Positions 51,190 through 59,586 are shown, numbered from the stretch's first letter. The stretch: 64,000 nt of DNA from Fimbriimonas planktonicus (GCA_965234685.1 OZ248539.1:1426001-1490000), one strand, 5' to 3'. The notes: a model not told the origin generated them from the letters alone. Program-made: numbers and translations.

Positions 51190-52017
51190 TTGGCCTTCGC
51201 TTGGTACGGAATCGAGCTCGATCTTGACGACGAGTGGGCTCCCGTAAGCATCGAGGGGAACCAGAAACAGGGCTATGCACGGCTCGGGTCAACCCGAGCC
51301 CACCAGGTCCAGCTCCGGTGGGACACCGTTGCGAAAGCACCATCAATCTCCGAATCGCTCGAACGGTATCTCGCCCGCATTGGCAAAGACTCCCGCAAAG
51401 CTGCCTTTACCAAAGAAATCAACGTCGCGAGTGAATCCGAGGCGAGCTACCGCTACTCGGGCCGGGCCAGTGCTCGAGGTTCGATCCGATACATTCCAGA
51501 TCGTAACTTGGTCGTCCTTGTCGAGTGCGTGACGCCCGGTAAGGATAGCCTCTCCGCGGCTCACCAAAAGATCAGCGCGAGCCTGAAGGTGGACTGCGGC
51601 GATCTTTACCACTGGCAAGTTCTTGGCCTGAACGTCTACTTGCCAAAAGATCTCGAAGTTGGAAAGCGCCAACTTTTCGCGGGCCGAACCACGATCCAGT
51701 TCACCGCTGGCAAGCACACCTTGGTCACCGCCGAAAGGTGGGGGCTAGCTTCTGAACTCCTGGCAAAGCACGACTTCCTGGAATGGGCCCGGGCAGCGCT
51801 AGAACTTCCACGCGCCAACATTACCGATGAGGACGTAGGGATTCGCCTCGTGCAAAAGGGCCACTTGTTGACCAGAACGCAGACCGCGCTCGTGGGTCTA
51901 TATCCCAAGGAGAACCGGATTCAAAGTGTGAAGGTTCAGTCAAACCGGTCAGAATGGAATCCAGAATGGCGTTGGATCGGCTTTTCAAAAGATGGATCGG
52001 AAATCGAAACAAGCTAG
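51190..52017 (+). CDS. Protein of unknown function in PqqD/ABC operon
   Basis: 275 residues with no signal peptide and no membrane helix. It begins at a TTG directly after the tatA stop; I chose this start because the next in-frame options cut into conserved-looking strands. The sequence is mainly beta and charged: WYGIELDLDDEWAPVSIEGNQKQGYARL, RYLARIGKDSRK, GDLYHWQVLGLNVYLPKDLEVG and TTIQFTAGKHTLVTAERW. I know no family. It overlaps the PqqD-like gene by 64 nt in another frame, so translation of the two is linked. Confidence 0.7.
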   Translation: MAFAWYGIELDLDDEWAPVSIEGNQKQGYARLGSTRAHQVQLRWDTVAKAPSISESLERYLARIGKDSRKAAFTKEINVASESEASYRYSGRASARGSIRYIPDRNLVVLVECVTPGKDSLSAAHQKISASLKVDCGDLYHWQVLGLNVYLPKDLEVGKRQLFAGRTTIQFTAGKHTLVTAERWGLASELLAKHDFLEWARAALELPRANITDEDVGIRLVQKGHLLTRTQTALVGLYPKENRIQSVKVQSNRSEWNPEWRWIGFSKDGSEIETS

Positions 52018-52367
52018 ATCCAGAGCAGTTTCGCAAGGCGCGTCCGATCCGCAACCCGGTGGTGGAATGGACCACTGCCGAAGACGGAAGCCTTCTGATG
52101 CAGGTACCGATCGAAAGCAAGCGAAAGTGGCTTCAAAAGATCGCAATCAAAGCCAAATGGCCAACGACTCGCCAGTTTGAGCTTGAACCCATGGGAGCGT
52201 TTGTTTGGCAATTTTGCGACGGACAACATTCGAACGAGACGATTGCGCGTAAGCTAAAGGAACGGTACAAAATGAACCGGCTGGAAGCCGAAGCTTCCCT
52301 CTCGGCATTTTTGCAAACCTTGAGCCAGCGTGGGCTCATTTCATTACTGATCGGAACAAAGAAGTGA
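51954..52367 (+). CDS. PqqD-like peptide-binding (RRE) protein
   Basis: 137 residues. Residues about 70-135 match the PqqD/RiPP-recognition-element winged helix: FELEPMGAFVWQFCDGQHSNETIARKLKERYKMNRLEAEASLSAFLQTLSQRGLI. Such domains bind leader peptides of ribosomally made natural products and present them to a maturase. The first 65 residues are extra and basic (LFKRWIGNRNKLDPEQFRKAR). No radical-SAM or other maturase, and no obvious precursor, is next to it. Start at 51954 overlaps the unknown gene; ATG at 51966 is an option. It overlaps the permease by GTGA. Confidence 0.82.
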   Translation: MESRMALDRLFKRWIGNRNKLDPEQFRKARPIRNPVVEWTTAEDGSLLMQVPIESKRKWLQKIAIKAKWPTTRQFELEPMGAFVWQFCDGQHSNETIARKLKERYKMNRLEAEASLSAFLQTLSQRGLISLLIGTKK

Positions 52368-52948
52368 CCGAACAAACCGGACGAGCACAATTTAAGAATC
52401 AAGACCCGCCCTTGTGGGTGGCGTGGCACCAAGCGCTGGCGAGCATTCGGGTGCGCTTCTTCCGGCAACTCATCACCTCTTCCGGCATCGCGCTTGGAAT
52501 AGCCTTTTTCGTGAGCATGCAAATGCTGCGGATGGCCGAGAGCACGGTCGCAAAAGATGAAGCTCGGCTGACATGGCTTATTGGCACTTCCCTCATCATG
52601 TGCCTCGTCGGCGTCACCAATTCGATGCTGATGAGCGTCACCGAACGCTTCCGTGAGATCGGAACCATCAAGTGTCTCGGCGCCTCCGATAGCTTCATTG
52701 TTCGCGTCTTCTTTATCGAAGCCGCCCTGCTTGGGTTCTTCGGATCCACCCTCGGATCACTTCTGGGCATCGTGCTCAGCATCATCGTTTGTCGCGTAAG
52801 CGGCCTGAATCCGCCGTATTCGGCGGCACTTTCCGTTCTTGGCCTCGGTATCGGAATGGGTATCGCCATGACGGTCATTTCGGCAATCGCCCCTGCAATT
52901 CAAGCGGCAAAGATGCCCGCGGCGGCGGCCCTAAGGATGGACATTTAA
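52364..52948 (+). CDS. Truncated FtsX-type ABC permease
   Basis: 194 residues. Four membrane helices at about 36-55, 69-89, 113-140 and 152-173, with the FtsX/MacB C-terminal signature TNSMLMSVTERFREIGTIKCLGASDSFIVRVFFIEAALLGFFG. The first and second helices are joined by only about 13 residues, so the large periplasmic domain of MacB, LolC and FtsX is missing. GTG start overlapping the PqqD stop. It should pair with the ATPase 4 nt downstream. Confidence 0.85.
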   Translation: MTEQTGRAQFKNQDPPLWVAWHQALASIRVRFFRQLITSSGIALGIAFFVSMQMLRMAESTVAKDEARLTWLIGTSLIMCLVGVTNSMLMSVTERFREIGTIKCLGASDSFIVRVFFIEAALLGFFGSTLGSLLGIVLSIIVCRVSGLNPPYSAALSVLGLGIGMGIAMTVISAIAPAIQAAKMPAAAALRMDI

Positions 52949-52951
52949 GCA

Positions 52952-53668
52952 ATGGAGCAACCAACCGACGTCGTCGTTCGCACAGTAAACATCGTCAAGC
53001 AATATGGCGAAGGTGAAGCCCTCGTACGCGCTCTCAGCGGGATCAGCTGCGAGATCTACGCGGGCGAGTACCTCAGCATCATGGGCCCATCTGGCTCCGG
53101 CAAGTCCACCTTCTTCAATATGATCGGGGGTCTCGACAAGCCGAACGAAGGTTCAGTGTTTGTCAATTCTGTGGACATCGCGCAACTCACGCCCCGAGAA
53201 CTCGCGTTCCTGCGATGCCACACGATCGGCTACATTTTCCAAACTTTCAATCTGATCACGGTCCGTACCGCACTAGAGAACGTGACGTTACCGATGCTGT
53301 TTGCCGGTGTTCAGCCGGACGATGCTGAAGAAAAGGGCATGAAACTGCTGGATACCGTTGGACTCGGTCACCGGTACCACCACCGGCCGACTGAGCTTTC
53401 CGGCGGTCAGCAACAGCGCGTTGCGATTGCCCGCGCCCTGGCCAACAGCCCGGCCATTATTCTCGCCGACGAGCCCACCGGAAACCTGGACCTCAAGACC
53501 GGGCAGGAGATCATCGACCTCCTCAAAATGCTTCAAAGCGAGCACGGCGTCACGATCATCTCGGCCACGCATGACCATAAAATGCTCGACGTAAGCGACC
53601 GGATCTTCCACATCCGAGACGGTCAGCTCGCCGAAATCGAAACGAAAGCTGATCTCGTTAGCGCTTGA
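52952..53668 (+). CDS. ABC transporter ATP-binding protein (LolD/MacB type)
   Basis: 238 residues. Walker A GPSGSGKST, Q-loop YIFQTFNLI, signature LSGGQQQRVAIARAL, Walker B IILADEPTGNLD, and H-loop ISATHD are all intact. The type is that of the LolD/FtsE/MacB group that drives FtsX-fold permeases. It is the last gene of the unit and its 3' end overlaps the convergent secreted-protein gene by 11 nt. Confidence 0.95.
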   Translation: MEQPTDVVVRTVNIVKQYGEGEALVRALSGISCEIYAGEYLSIMGPSGSGKSTFFNMIGGLDKPNEGSVFVNSVDIAQLTPRELAFLRCHTIGYIFQTFNLITVRTALENVTLPMLFAGVQPDDAEEKGMKLLDTVGLGHRYHHRPTELSGGQQQRVAIARALANSPAIILADEPTGNLDLKTGQEIIDLLKMLQSEHGVTIISATHDHKMLDVSDRIFHIRDGQLAEIETKADLVSA

Positions 53669-54446
53669 TCTGCTTGAACGTGAACTTCACTTCGCGAGTT
53701 GAAGTGAGTTCAAATCCGTCCGAAGTATCGGCTTCGGCGCGGGTTTCAATCGTCCCGGTCGCATTCATGAGCGCACCAGTTGCGCGATCGATCTCCGCCT
53801 CCATGTTCAGCTTGCTGATCTCGGTGCTCTTGATGCCACCTGATTCGCGAAGAATGAACATCTGCACGATCGCGTCCTCGGAGTAGGACCCGCGCACCTC
53901 AATCTTCACTGACTTCGGCAGCACCTCCGTTACGGTCGCGTTCACAAACGAGTAAGTCAATTCGGGAACGGCCACTTTCCATTCCGTCCCCTCTTCCACT
54001 CTTGCCGCGGAAAACGCGGGCCAAAGCGGGAGCGGAACCGTGATGAAGCTGGCCGCAAGTTCGGCGATGGTTTTCTCTCCGGTTTTGGCCCACCGGAACG
54101 CGCCTAGCTGGTCAATCGTTCCAACATTTCTACCGGGCTTTAGGAATCCGCGCTCGTCCAGAGTGCCCCCGACCGTTCCCGTAGCCGATGCTTTTGCCGG
54201 GTACCACAGCATCGTTACGTTCGTTCCGTTCAGGTTCGATTTGCCGTAGTCGCAAACCATTGATCCGGTAATCGCAAGCCGAGATTGGTCTCGTCCAAGT
54301 CCGCTTGGCAACTGGGTTTTCAGGCTCGCATCAATCGAAAACTCATACTTGTCCTTCGTATTGGGCCGAACGATTTTCCTAAGGAGGACGGAACTGTCTT
54401 GCCCCGGCGGAAGCAGGACCGCCGCAAGAATGAGCGTCGAGAACAT
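53658..54446 (-). CDS. Secreted protein of unknown function
   Basis: 262 residues with a signal peptide (MFSTLILAAVLLPPGQ). The body is beta-rich (YEFSIDASLKTQL, KAFRWAKTGEKTIAELAASFITVPLPLWP, FELTSTREVKFTFKQIKR) and resembles no catalytic family that I know. Candidate starts are TTG 54455, GTG 54449 and ATG 54446; the ATG has TATCTT 7 nt upstream. It overlaps the ABC ATPase gene tail to tail by 11 nt. Confidence 0.65.
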   Translation of the reverse strand: MFSTLILAAVLLPPGQDSSVLLRKIVRPNTKDKYEFSIDASLKTQLPSGLGRDQSRLAITGSMVCDYGKSNLNGTNVTMLWYPAKASATGTVGGTLDERGFLKPGRNVGTIDQLGAFRWAKTGEKTIAELAASFITVPLPLWPAFSAARVEEGTEWKVAVPELTYSFVNATVTEVLPKSVKIEVRGSYSEDAIVQMFILRESGGIKSTEISKLNMEAEIDRATGALMNATGTIETRAEADTSDGFELTSTREVKFTFKQIKR

Positions 54447-54453
54447 CACAAAC

Positions 54454-54459
54454 AAGATA
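54454..54459 (-). promoter_or_regulatory. -10 element TATCTT, 7 nt before the secreted-protein ATG
   Basis: Spacing again fits a leaderless start. Confidence 0.4.
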
Positions 54460-54497
54460 CGCGATTCTCGCCGAAGGATTACGGCGTCTTTAACCCG

Positions 54498-55505
54498 ATG
54501 ATGCTTTGCTGTTCGGTTTTGACTCAGGCGGAGCCGCCGCTGAAGCTTTGTTTTGGTGGTGACATCATGCTGAATCAGGTCTCGATCAAAACGAAGCCGC
54601 TCTCTCGCTTGGCCCCGATCTTTCGGAGCGCAGACTTAGCTTTCGCAAATCTCGAGGTTCCGCTCACTACCGCAAAAACGGCTACCACCCGAAAGACCGC
54701 CGAAGAATTACGGAATCGGGATCAGTACATTCTTAAGGCCGATCCCCGGCATATCATTGACATCAAATCATCTGGAATCAGAATCGTTTCGCTGGGAAAC
54801 AACCACGCCATGGACTACGGTGGCAAGGGCCTGCTTGAAATGCACTCATCTCTTGCAAACGCAGGCATCGCCTACGCCGGGGCAGGTGCGAACGCGGAGC
54901 TTGCGATGGCACCGGCATTTGTCTCGCGTAAAAAGAAGCGAATTGCTCTCCTATCGGTTTTGGCCTTTATGAGCAAAGGCGGACTCTGGAAGTGCAGCCC
55001 CGCGACTTCGAAATCGGCCGGAGTCGGAGTCCTGAGTTTCGGAGGCACGATCAACGCGGCTGCGAAAACTAAGCTGAAAAGCTGGATCGGTCGCGCAAAG
55101 GAAAAGTCCGATGTTGTTGTGATTGGTCTGCACTGGGGAATTGAGCGGAAGACCCTCCCAAGCGCGTATCAAGTTGCATTCGGGCGCGCTTGCGTAGAAG
55201 CCGGTGCAGACATTGTGTGGGGTCATCATCCGCACGTACTGCAAGGTGCCGAACTTTACAAGGGCAAGCCGATTCTCTATTCGCTGGGCAATTTGGTGGC
55301 GCCACGAAGCGGCGAGACTGCCCTGATTTCCGTTAATCTGGAAAGTGATCGGCCCAAACTACAAGCTCATCGCGTGGTGTTTCGGAACGGATCGGCATCG
55401 CCCGCACAGGGCTCGACCTCCCTGGCAAACCTATCCGCGCAGATTCAAAAATCCTATCCATCCAAGCAATCTGAGAACCCATTCGCCCCTAGAAAGGTAG
55501 ATTGA
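54498..55505 (+). CDS. CapA/PgsA-type metallophosphatase-like protein
   Basis: 335 residues from ATG at 54498, which starts a short hydrophobic N-terminus (MMLCCSVLTQA). The CapA domain shows LCFGGDIMLNQ, FANLEVPLTT, SLGNNHAMDYGGKGL, VVVIGLHWGIERK, ADIVWGHHPHVLQGAELYKGKPILYSLGNLV. CapA-type proteins have a calcineurin-like fold and are tied to poly-gamma-glutamate or capsule metabolism; the exact substrate is unknown. Longer reading upstream overlaps the divergent gene and is unlikely. It sits 6 nt before the aminotransferase. Confidence 0.85.
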   Translation: MMLCCSVLTQAEPPLKLCFGGDIMLNQVSIKTKPLSRLAPIFRSADLAFANLEVPLTTAKTATTRKTAEELRNRDQYILKADPRHIIDIKSSGIRIVSLGNNHAMDYGGKGLLEMHSSLANAGIAYAGAGANAELAMAPAFVSRKKKRIALLSVLAFMSKGGLWKCSPATSKSAGVGVLSFGGTINAAAKTKLKSWIGRAKEKSDVVVIGLHWGIERKTLPSAYQVAFGRACVEAGADIVWGHHPHVLQGAELYKGKPILYSLGNLVAPRSGETALISVNLESDRPKLQAHRVVFRNGSASPAQGSTSLANLSAQIQKSYPSKQSENPFAPRKVD

Positions 55506-55511
55506 AAGTCT

Positions 55512-56768
55512 ATGGACGGGGAATCGCTCTTTCGCGACGTCGTCGACAAATACAGCCGGCACATTAATCCGCAGCTGGCCAAGTTGATGTCATTTGCTGG
55601 CTTCGGCGTCGAAGTTCGGGCCGAAGGTTGCATGATCTACGACCACGAAGAACGTGGCTTCATCGACTGCCTTGGCGGCTACGGCACCTTCATTCTTGGT
55701 CATCGCCATCCAGCGGTGGTCCAAGCGGTCAAAGATCAACTCGACCAAATTGCCCTTAGCGGAAAGGCATTCTTCTCTGCCCCCGCCGCCGATCTCGCCG
55801 CTCGCCTGGCCGAAGTCACGCCAGACGGATTGGAGTATTCGTTCTTCAACAACTCAGGGGCCGAAGCCGTGGAAGCCGCCCTCAAGTTTGCCCGCTCTAG
55901 CACCGGACGGACTAAGTTCGTGTCCACGTACGGCTCGTACCACGGCAAAACAATGGGCGCGCTTTCGGTCACCGGCCGTGAGAAGTACCAGAAGCCGTTT
56001 GCGCCGTTGCTCGATGGCGTTACGTTCGTTCCGTTTGGAGATTTCGATGCCCTGTCTGCGGCACTTGACACCGAAACGGCGGCGTTCATTCTCGAACCGG
56101 TCCAGGGCGAAGGTGGAATCATCGTTCCGCCAGACGGCTACTTACAGCACGCCCGCGAAGCTACGAGCAAAGTCGGAGCGCTCCTCATTGCGGACGAAGT
56201 GCAATCTGGCCTCGGCCGTACTGGAAGGAACTTTGCCGTTGAGTGGGAAGGCGTTTCCCCCGATTTGATGTGTCTCGCCAAAGGCATGGGAGGCGGCGTG
56301 ATGCCGCTGGGAGCCACGATTGGCACGGCGGAGATATTTAACCGCGTCTTCGGCACAAACCCAATTGCCCACAGCTCCACTTTCGGTGGGAACCCGCTGG
56401 CTTGCGCGGCTGGCCTGGCCGGGCTTAATGTCCTGATCGAACAAAACCTGGCGTCTCGCTCCGAGTGCTACGGCACATACATGATTTCGAAGTTTGAGGC
56501 GATTGCCGCGAAGTACCCCGAGATGATTTCGGAGGTCCGCGGACGCGGTCTCATGATCGGACTCGAGTTCTCGATGGACGAGGTAGGCGAGCTCGTGGTT
56601 GCTCAGTTCATGAAGCGCGGCGTGTGCGTAGCCTATGCGCTCAACAATCCGCGTGTGCTGAGATTTGAGCCCCCGCTCATCATTGAGCAGGAGCAGATTG
56701 ACCACGTTTGTACGGCGCTTGATGAATCGCTCGCCGAAACGACCGAATTGCTTGCAGACCTCGTTTAG
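55512..56768 (+). CDS. Class III PLP-dependent aminotransferase
   Basis: 418 residues. Marks: GYGTFILGHRHPAVV, FFNNSGAEAVEAALKFAR, YHGKTMGALSVTG, EPVQGEGGIIVPPDGYL, LIADEVQSGLGRTG (Asp228 binds the PLP pyridine), CLAKGMGGG with Lys257 as the PLP Schiff base. The N-terminal part (HINPQLAKLMSFAGFGVEV) resembles putrescine aminotransferase (YgjG) and related 4-aminobutyrate/ornithine aminotransferases. Substrate probably a diamine or omega-amino acid. The stop overlaps the oxidoreductase stop by 4 nt (TTAG). Confidence 0.88.
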   Translation: MDGESLFRDVVDKYSRHINPQLAKLMSFAGFGVEVRAEGCMIYDHEERGFIDCLGGYGTFILGHRHPAVVQAVKDQLDQIALSGKAFFSAPAADLAARLAEVTPDGLEYSFFNNSGAEAVEAALKFARSSTGRTKFVSTYGSYHGKTMGALSVTGREKYQKPFAPLLDGVTFVPFGDFDALSAALDTETAAFILEPVQGEGGIIVPPDGYLQHAREATSKVGALLIADEVQSGLGRTGRNFAVEWEGVSPDLMCLAKGMGGGVMPLGATIGTAEIFNRVFGTNPIAHSSTFGGNPLACAAGLAGLNVLIEQNLASRSECYGTYMISKFEAIAAKYPEMISEVRGRGLMIGLEFSMDEVGELVVAQFMKRGVCVAYALNNPRVLRFEPPLIIEQEQIDHVCTALDESLAETTELLADLV

Positions 56769-57775
56769 AGAATCTCGCTCAGCTTGACTCGTCGACCAGC
56801 CTTGCTGGATTCGACAACGGCAAAGACCATGGCGAGGCTCTTGATGTTATCGTGGCACTCTCCATTTGGCGTGATGCCCGTCTTCAGGGCACTCAAGAAC
56901 TCGCTTAGGCTTCCCTTAATGCCCTCATCAATCGTGCCGACTTCGGCGTCGATGGATTCCATTTCGGAGAAGAAGCCGCCCGATTTGATGACCGACTGCG
57001 CGGTCGGCGTCGTGTTGTCTGCCCAAACCGCCGATCCTTTCGGTCCAACCGCTCGCCAGTCAGCGTCCCAGCTCGTATGGCAACCGTCAGAGCACCAGCT
57101 TCCACGATACGTAAATCGCGCACCGTTTTCCATTTCGAATATGGCCGTCGCACTGGAATCGCCCTTGTACCAACTCCAAGCCGGATTGAACTCTTCCGCG
57201 TACACCGAAACCGCATCAAGATCGCAAAGGTATCGGGCCTCGTCGAATGTGTGAATCGCCATGTCAAGAATCAGCGGGCTGTCCATCTCGTCCCGGAATC
57301 CGCCAAAGTGGGCGCCGATGTAGAAGTCAGCGTTCAGAATCCCAACCGTTCCAACCTGGTCTTGAATCAATTGTTTGTATGCCTGAAGCTGGGCGTTGTA
57401 GCGGCGGCTCTGGCTGACCATGTACAACTTCCCCGCCTTCTCGGATGCCGCTACCATTTCGCGGGCTTGGTCCATGGTGACCGCCATCGGCTTTTCACCC
57501 AGCACCGGAAGACCAGCCGCAAGGGCGGCTAGCGTGACCGAATGGTGAACTTCCGGCGGAGTCACGTCAACCACGAAATCGGGCTTGTACTCGGCAAGCG
57601 CTCGCTCGACATCTGTGTCCGTATGGGCGACCGAAAGTCCGAGTTTCTCGGCCGCATCTGCCGCCGCGCCGGGGCGCACATCGACCCAGGCATGCAGGAC
57701 CGCTTCTGGACTTTCCGCAATATTCCGGGCCCAGCCCTGGCCCATGCCGCCGGCACCGATCAACAACGCTTTCAT
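56765..57775 (-). CDS. Gfo/Idh/MocA family oxidoreductase
   Basis: 336 residues. Rossmann fold at the start (MKALLIGAGGMGQGWARNI, the GxGxxG NAD-binding motif), DFVVDVTPPEVHHSVTLAALAAGLPVLGEKPMA with the catalytic EKP, then the C-terminal dimer/substrate domain (GAHFGGFRDEMDSPLILDMAIHTFDEARYLC). It should oxidise or reduce a sugar or related polyol with NAD(P). The ATG at 57775 is chosen; an earlier start would overlap the threonine aldolase promoter. Divergent from threonine aldolase. Confidence 0.9.
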   Translation of the reverse strand: MKALLIGAGGMGQGWARNIAESPEAVLHAWVDVRPGAAADAAEKLGLSVAHTDTDVERALAEYKPDFVVDVTPPEVHHSVTLAALAAGLPVLGEKPMAVTMDQAREMVAASEKAGKLYMVSQSRRYNAQLQAYKQLIQDQVGTVGILNADFYIGAHFGGFRDEMDSPLILDMAIHTFDEARYLCDLDAVSVYAEEFNPAWSWYKGDSSATAIFEMENGARFTYRGSWCSDGCHTSWDADWRAVGPKGSAVWADNTTPTAQSVIKSGGFFSEMESIDAEVGTIDEGIKGSLSEFLSALKTGITPNGECHDNIKSLAMVFAVVESSKAGRRVKLSEIL

Positions 57776-57806
57776 CCCGCCGGTTTTACCTTCGATCACC
57801 GATAGG

Positions 57807-57812
57807 CATAAT
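57807..57812 (+). promoter_or_regulatory. -10 element CATAAT, 6 nt before the threonine aldolase ATG
   Basis: Same hexamer and spacing as leuD and parA. Confidence 0.55.
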
Positions 57813-57818
57813 CTAGAG

Positions 57819-58850
57819 ATGCCTGTTGATCTGCGAAGCGACACCGTAACCCGCCCGACTCCGGAAATGTATGCGGCGATGCAAACGGCGCCCTTGGGTG
57901 ACGATGTCCTTCAAGACGACCCAACGGTCCAAGAACTAGAAGCCCTCGCTGCCGAGATGTCCGGCAAGGAAGCGGCCATGTTTGTCTCGAGTGGCACCCA
58001 GAGCAACCAGATCGCCATCGCCGTGCATTGCGAGCGCGGGAGCTCCATCATCGCAGAAGAAGAGTCCCACATCCTTTACTATGAGGGCGGTGGACCAGCA
58101 GTCATCGCGGGAGTCGTGAGCTGGACCGTACCAAGCAACCGAGGAACGATGGACCCCGAAGCCATCGAGAAGCGAATCTTAACCGAAGACGTTCATCGAC
58201 CAGCGACCAGCCTGATTTGCGTGGAAAACACCCACAACCGGCACGGCGGGGCAATTGTGCCGATCGAGGCACTTTGGGCTTACCGTAAAATTTCGGACCG
58301 CAACGGCGTGAAGTTGCACCTGGATGGCGCGCGTGCATTCAACGCATCCGTCGCCCTCGGGGTCCCAATCTCCGAGGTCACCGCGCCCTTCGAATCTGTC
58401 AGCCTGTGCCTGAGCAAAGGACTGCGGTCACCCGTTGGATCCGTCCTTTGTGGTCCCGCTGACTTTATCGAAAAGGGCCGAAAGTGGCGAAAGCGCCTAG
58501 GTGGCGGTATGCGACAAGCCGGAATTCTCGCCGCTTGCGGCCTCGTGAGTCTTCGACAAATGATTGACCGGCTGGCGGAAGACCATGCCAACGCGAAAAT
58601 TCTCGCGAACGGTCTGCAGGGCCTGAACGGCCTTGCTACTCATCCGCACCTGGTGGAAACCAATATGGTCATGGTAGACACGGTGGCTCCTTCTGCCGAA
58701 TGGCAAGCACGATTACAAGCCGCCGGAGTTTGGTGCTTCCCGGTCGCCAAAAATCGTTTGCGTCTCGTAACCCATGCGGACGTATCAACCGCCGATGTTC
58801 AAAACGCGATTGACGTTTTCAGCGAGCTGAGCCGACAAACGGCCCGATAG
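57819..58850 (+). CDS. ltaA: Low-specificity L-threonine aldolase
   Basis: 343 residues. Fold-type I PLP enzyme with DLRSDTVTRPTPEMYAAM, GDDVLQDDPTVQELE, FVSSGTQSNQIAI, ENTHNRHGGAIVP, LHLDGARAFNASVALG and the PLP lysine in SLCLSKGLRSPVGS (Lys200). It cleaves L-threonine or L-allo-threonine to glycine and acetaldehyde. The ATG at 57819 gives the family N-terminus; longer in-frame starts run into the oxidoreductase region. It overlaps the exonuclease gene tail to tail by 32 nt. Confidence 0.93.
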   Translation: MPVDLRSDTVTRPTPEMYAAMQTAPLGDDVLQDDPTVQELEALAAEMSGKEAAMFVSSGTQSNQIAIAVHCERGSSIIAEEESHILYYEGGGPAVIAGVVSWTVPSNRGTMDPEAIEKRILTEDVHRPATSLICVENTHNRHGGAIVPIEALWAYRKISDRNGVKLHLDGARAFNASVALGVPISEVTAPFESVSLCLSKGLRSPVGSVLCGPADFIEKGRKWRKRLGGGMRQAGILAACGLVSLRQMIDRLAEDHANAKILANGLQGLNGLATHPHLVETNMVMVDTVAPSAEWQARLQAAGVWCFPVAKNRLRLVTHADVSTADVQNAIDVFSELSRQTAR

Positions 58851-59586
58851 TCTGTTCGTGAAGGAGCGTGTAAGCGTGCTCAGCAAGCCGCTCCAAGTTC
58901 ACAACGTCTTCACGGTTGTACTTGATGAGCTTCTCGAGCGCGCCGACGTCTCCTCGACGCTCGTACTGTCTCCATAGTCGGATGGCATCGAGACCGTTCA
59001 AGCCCTCCGCTTCTTCATCACGCTGAAGTCCAAGCTGCTTTTCGATCTTCTTGAGCCCGCCCTGGATCCCTAGCTTGCGCATAGTCGGACAAAGGTCAAG
59101 GTGAATCTGATCAATTTCGAGGAATGACCAACGCTTCTTGATCATTGGGAGATCGAACCCCGCGCCGAAGAAAGTCACGATCATCGAGTAGTGCGAAAGG
59201 ACGTCCGGCAATTCAGCGAGGTCTTGGTCCCGAACGAGGCATCGAAACTCCGCACCATCGTACAGACCAATGCAAGTAATCGCATCGCCACTGTTTCCGC
59301 CGTCCGTTTCGATGTCGAGATAAACCGTACGGCCCGAAAACTCTCCCCATGCCCGCCAAGCTTCGGCCATGCCGAGACTCTTTGCGAAAAACTGGTGTTG
59401 ACCATCGCTAAGTGCGGTTTCGCTCTGCTCTAAATGCTTGAGCGCGGCGGCATCGGCCACCGTCCCGAACGACGTTTTGCGCTTTTTTGAAAGCGCATCC
59501 TCCCAAGTCAAACATCCAGAAGACCAAAGGGCCAGTTCCGTTTTGGAACCGACCCCTGGAATGTGAACGAAGGTGTTTCGAAGCAC
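58819..59586 (-). CDS. RNase H-like 3'-5' exonuclease domain protein (YprB type)
   Basis: 255 residues from GTG at 59586. The RNase H-like fold has the first acidic pair in VYLDIETDGG, the second acidic residue in FGAGFDLPMI, and a third motif YNREDVVNLERL, the DEDD pattern seen in YprB and similar single-strand-like nucleases. The GTG lies 8 nt after the stop of the upstream gene; a longer frame to 59700 overlaps that gene and is less likely. Probably a nuclease in DNA or RNA metabolism. Confidence 0.8.
   Translation of the reverse strand: MLRNTFVHIPGVGSKTELALWSSGCLTWEDALSKKRKTSFGTVADAAALKHLEQSETALSDGQHQFFAKSLGMAEAWRAWGEFSGRTVYLDIETDGGNSGDAITCIGLYDGAEFRCLVRDQDLAELPDVLSHYSMIVTFFGAGFDLPMIKKRWSFLEIDQIHLDLCPTMRKLGIQGGLKKIEKQLGLQRDEEAEGLNGLDAIRLWRQYERRGDVGALEKLIKYNREDVVNLERLAEHAYTLLHEQTIGPFVGSAR

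Noticed and set aside
54285..54497. N-terminal extension of the CapA-like gene
   Set aside because: It would run antisense across the divergent secreted-protein gene and begin with basic low-complexity residues; the ATG at 54498 starts a natural N-terminus.
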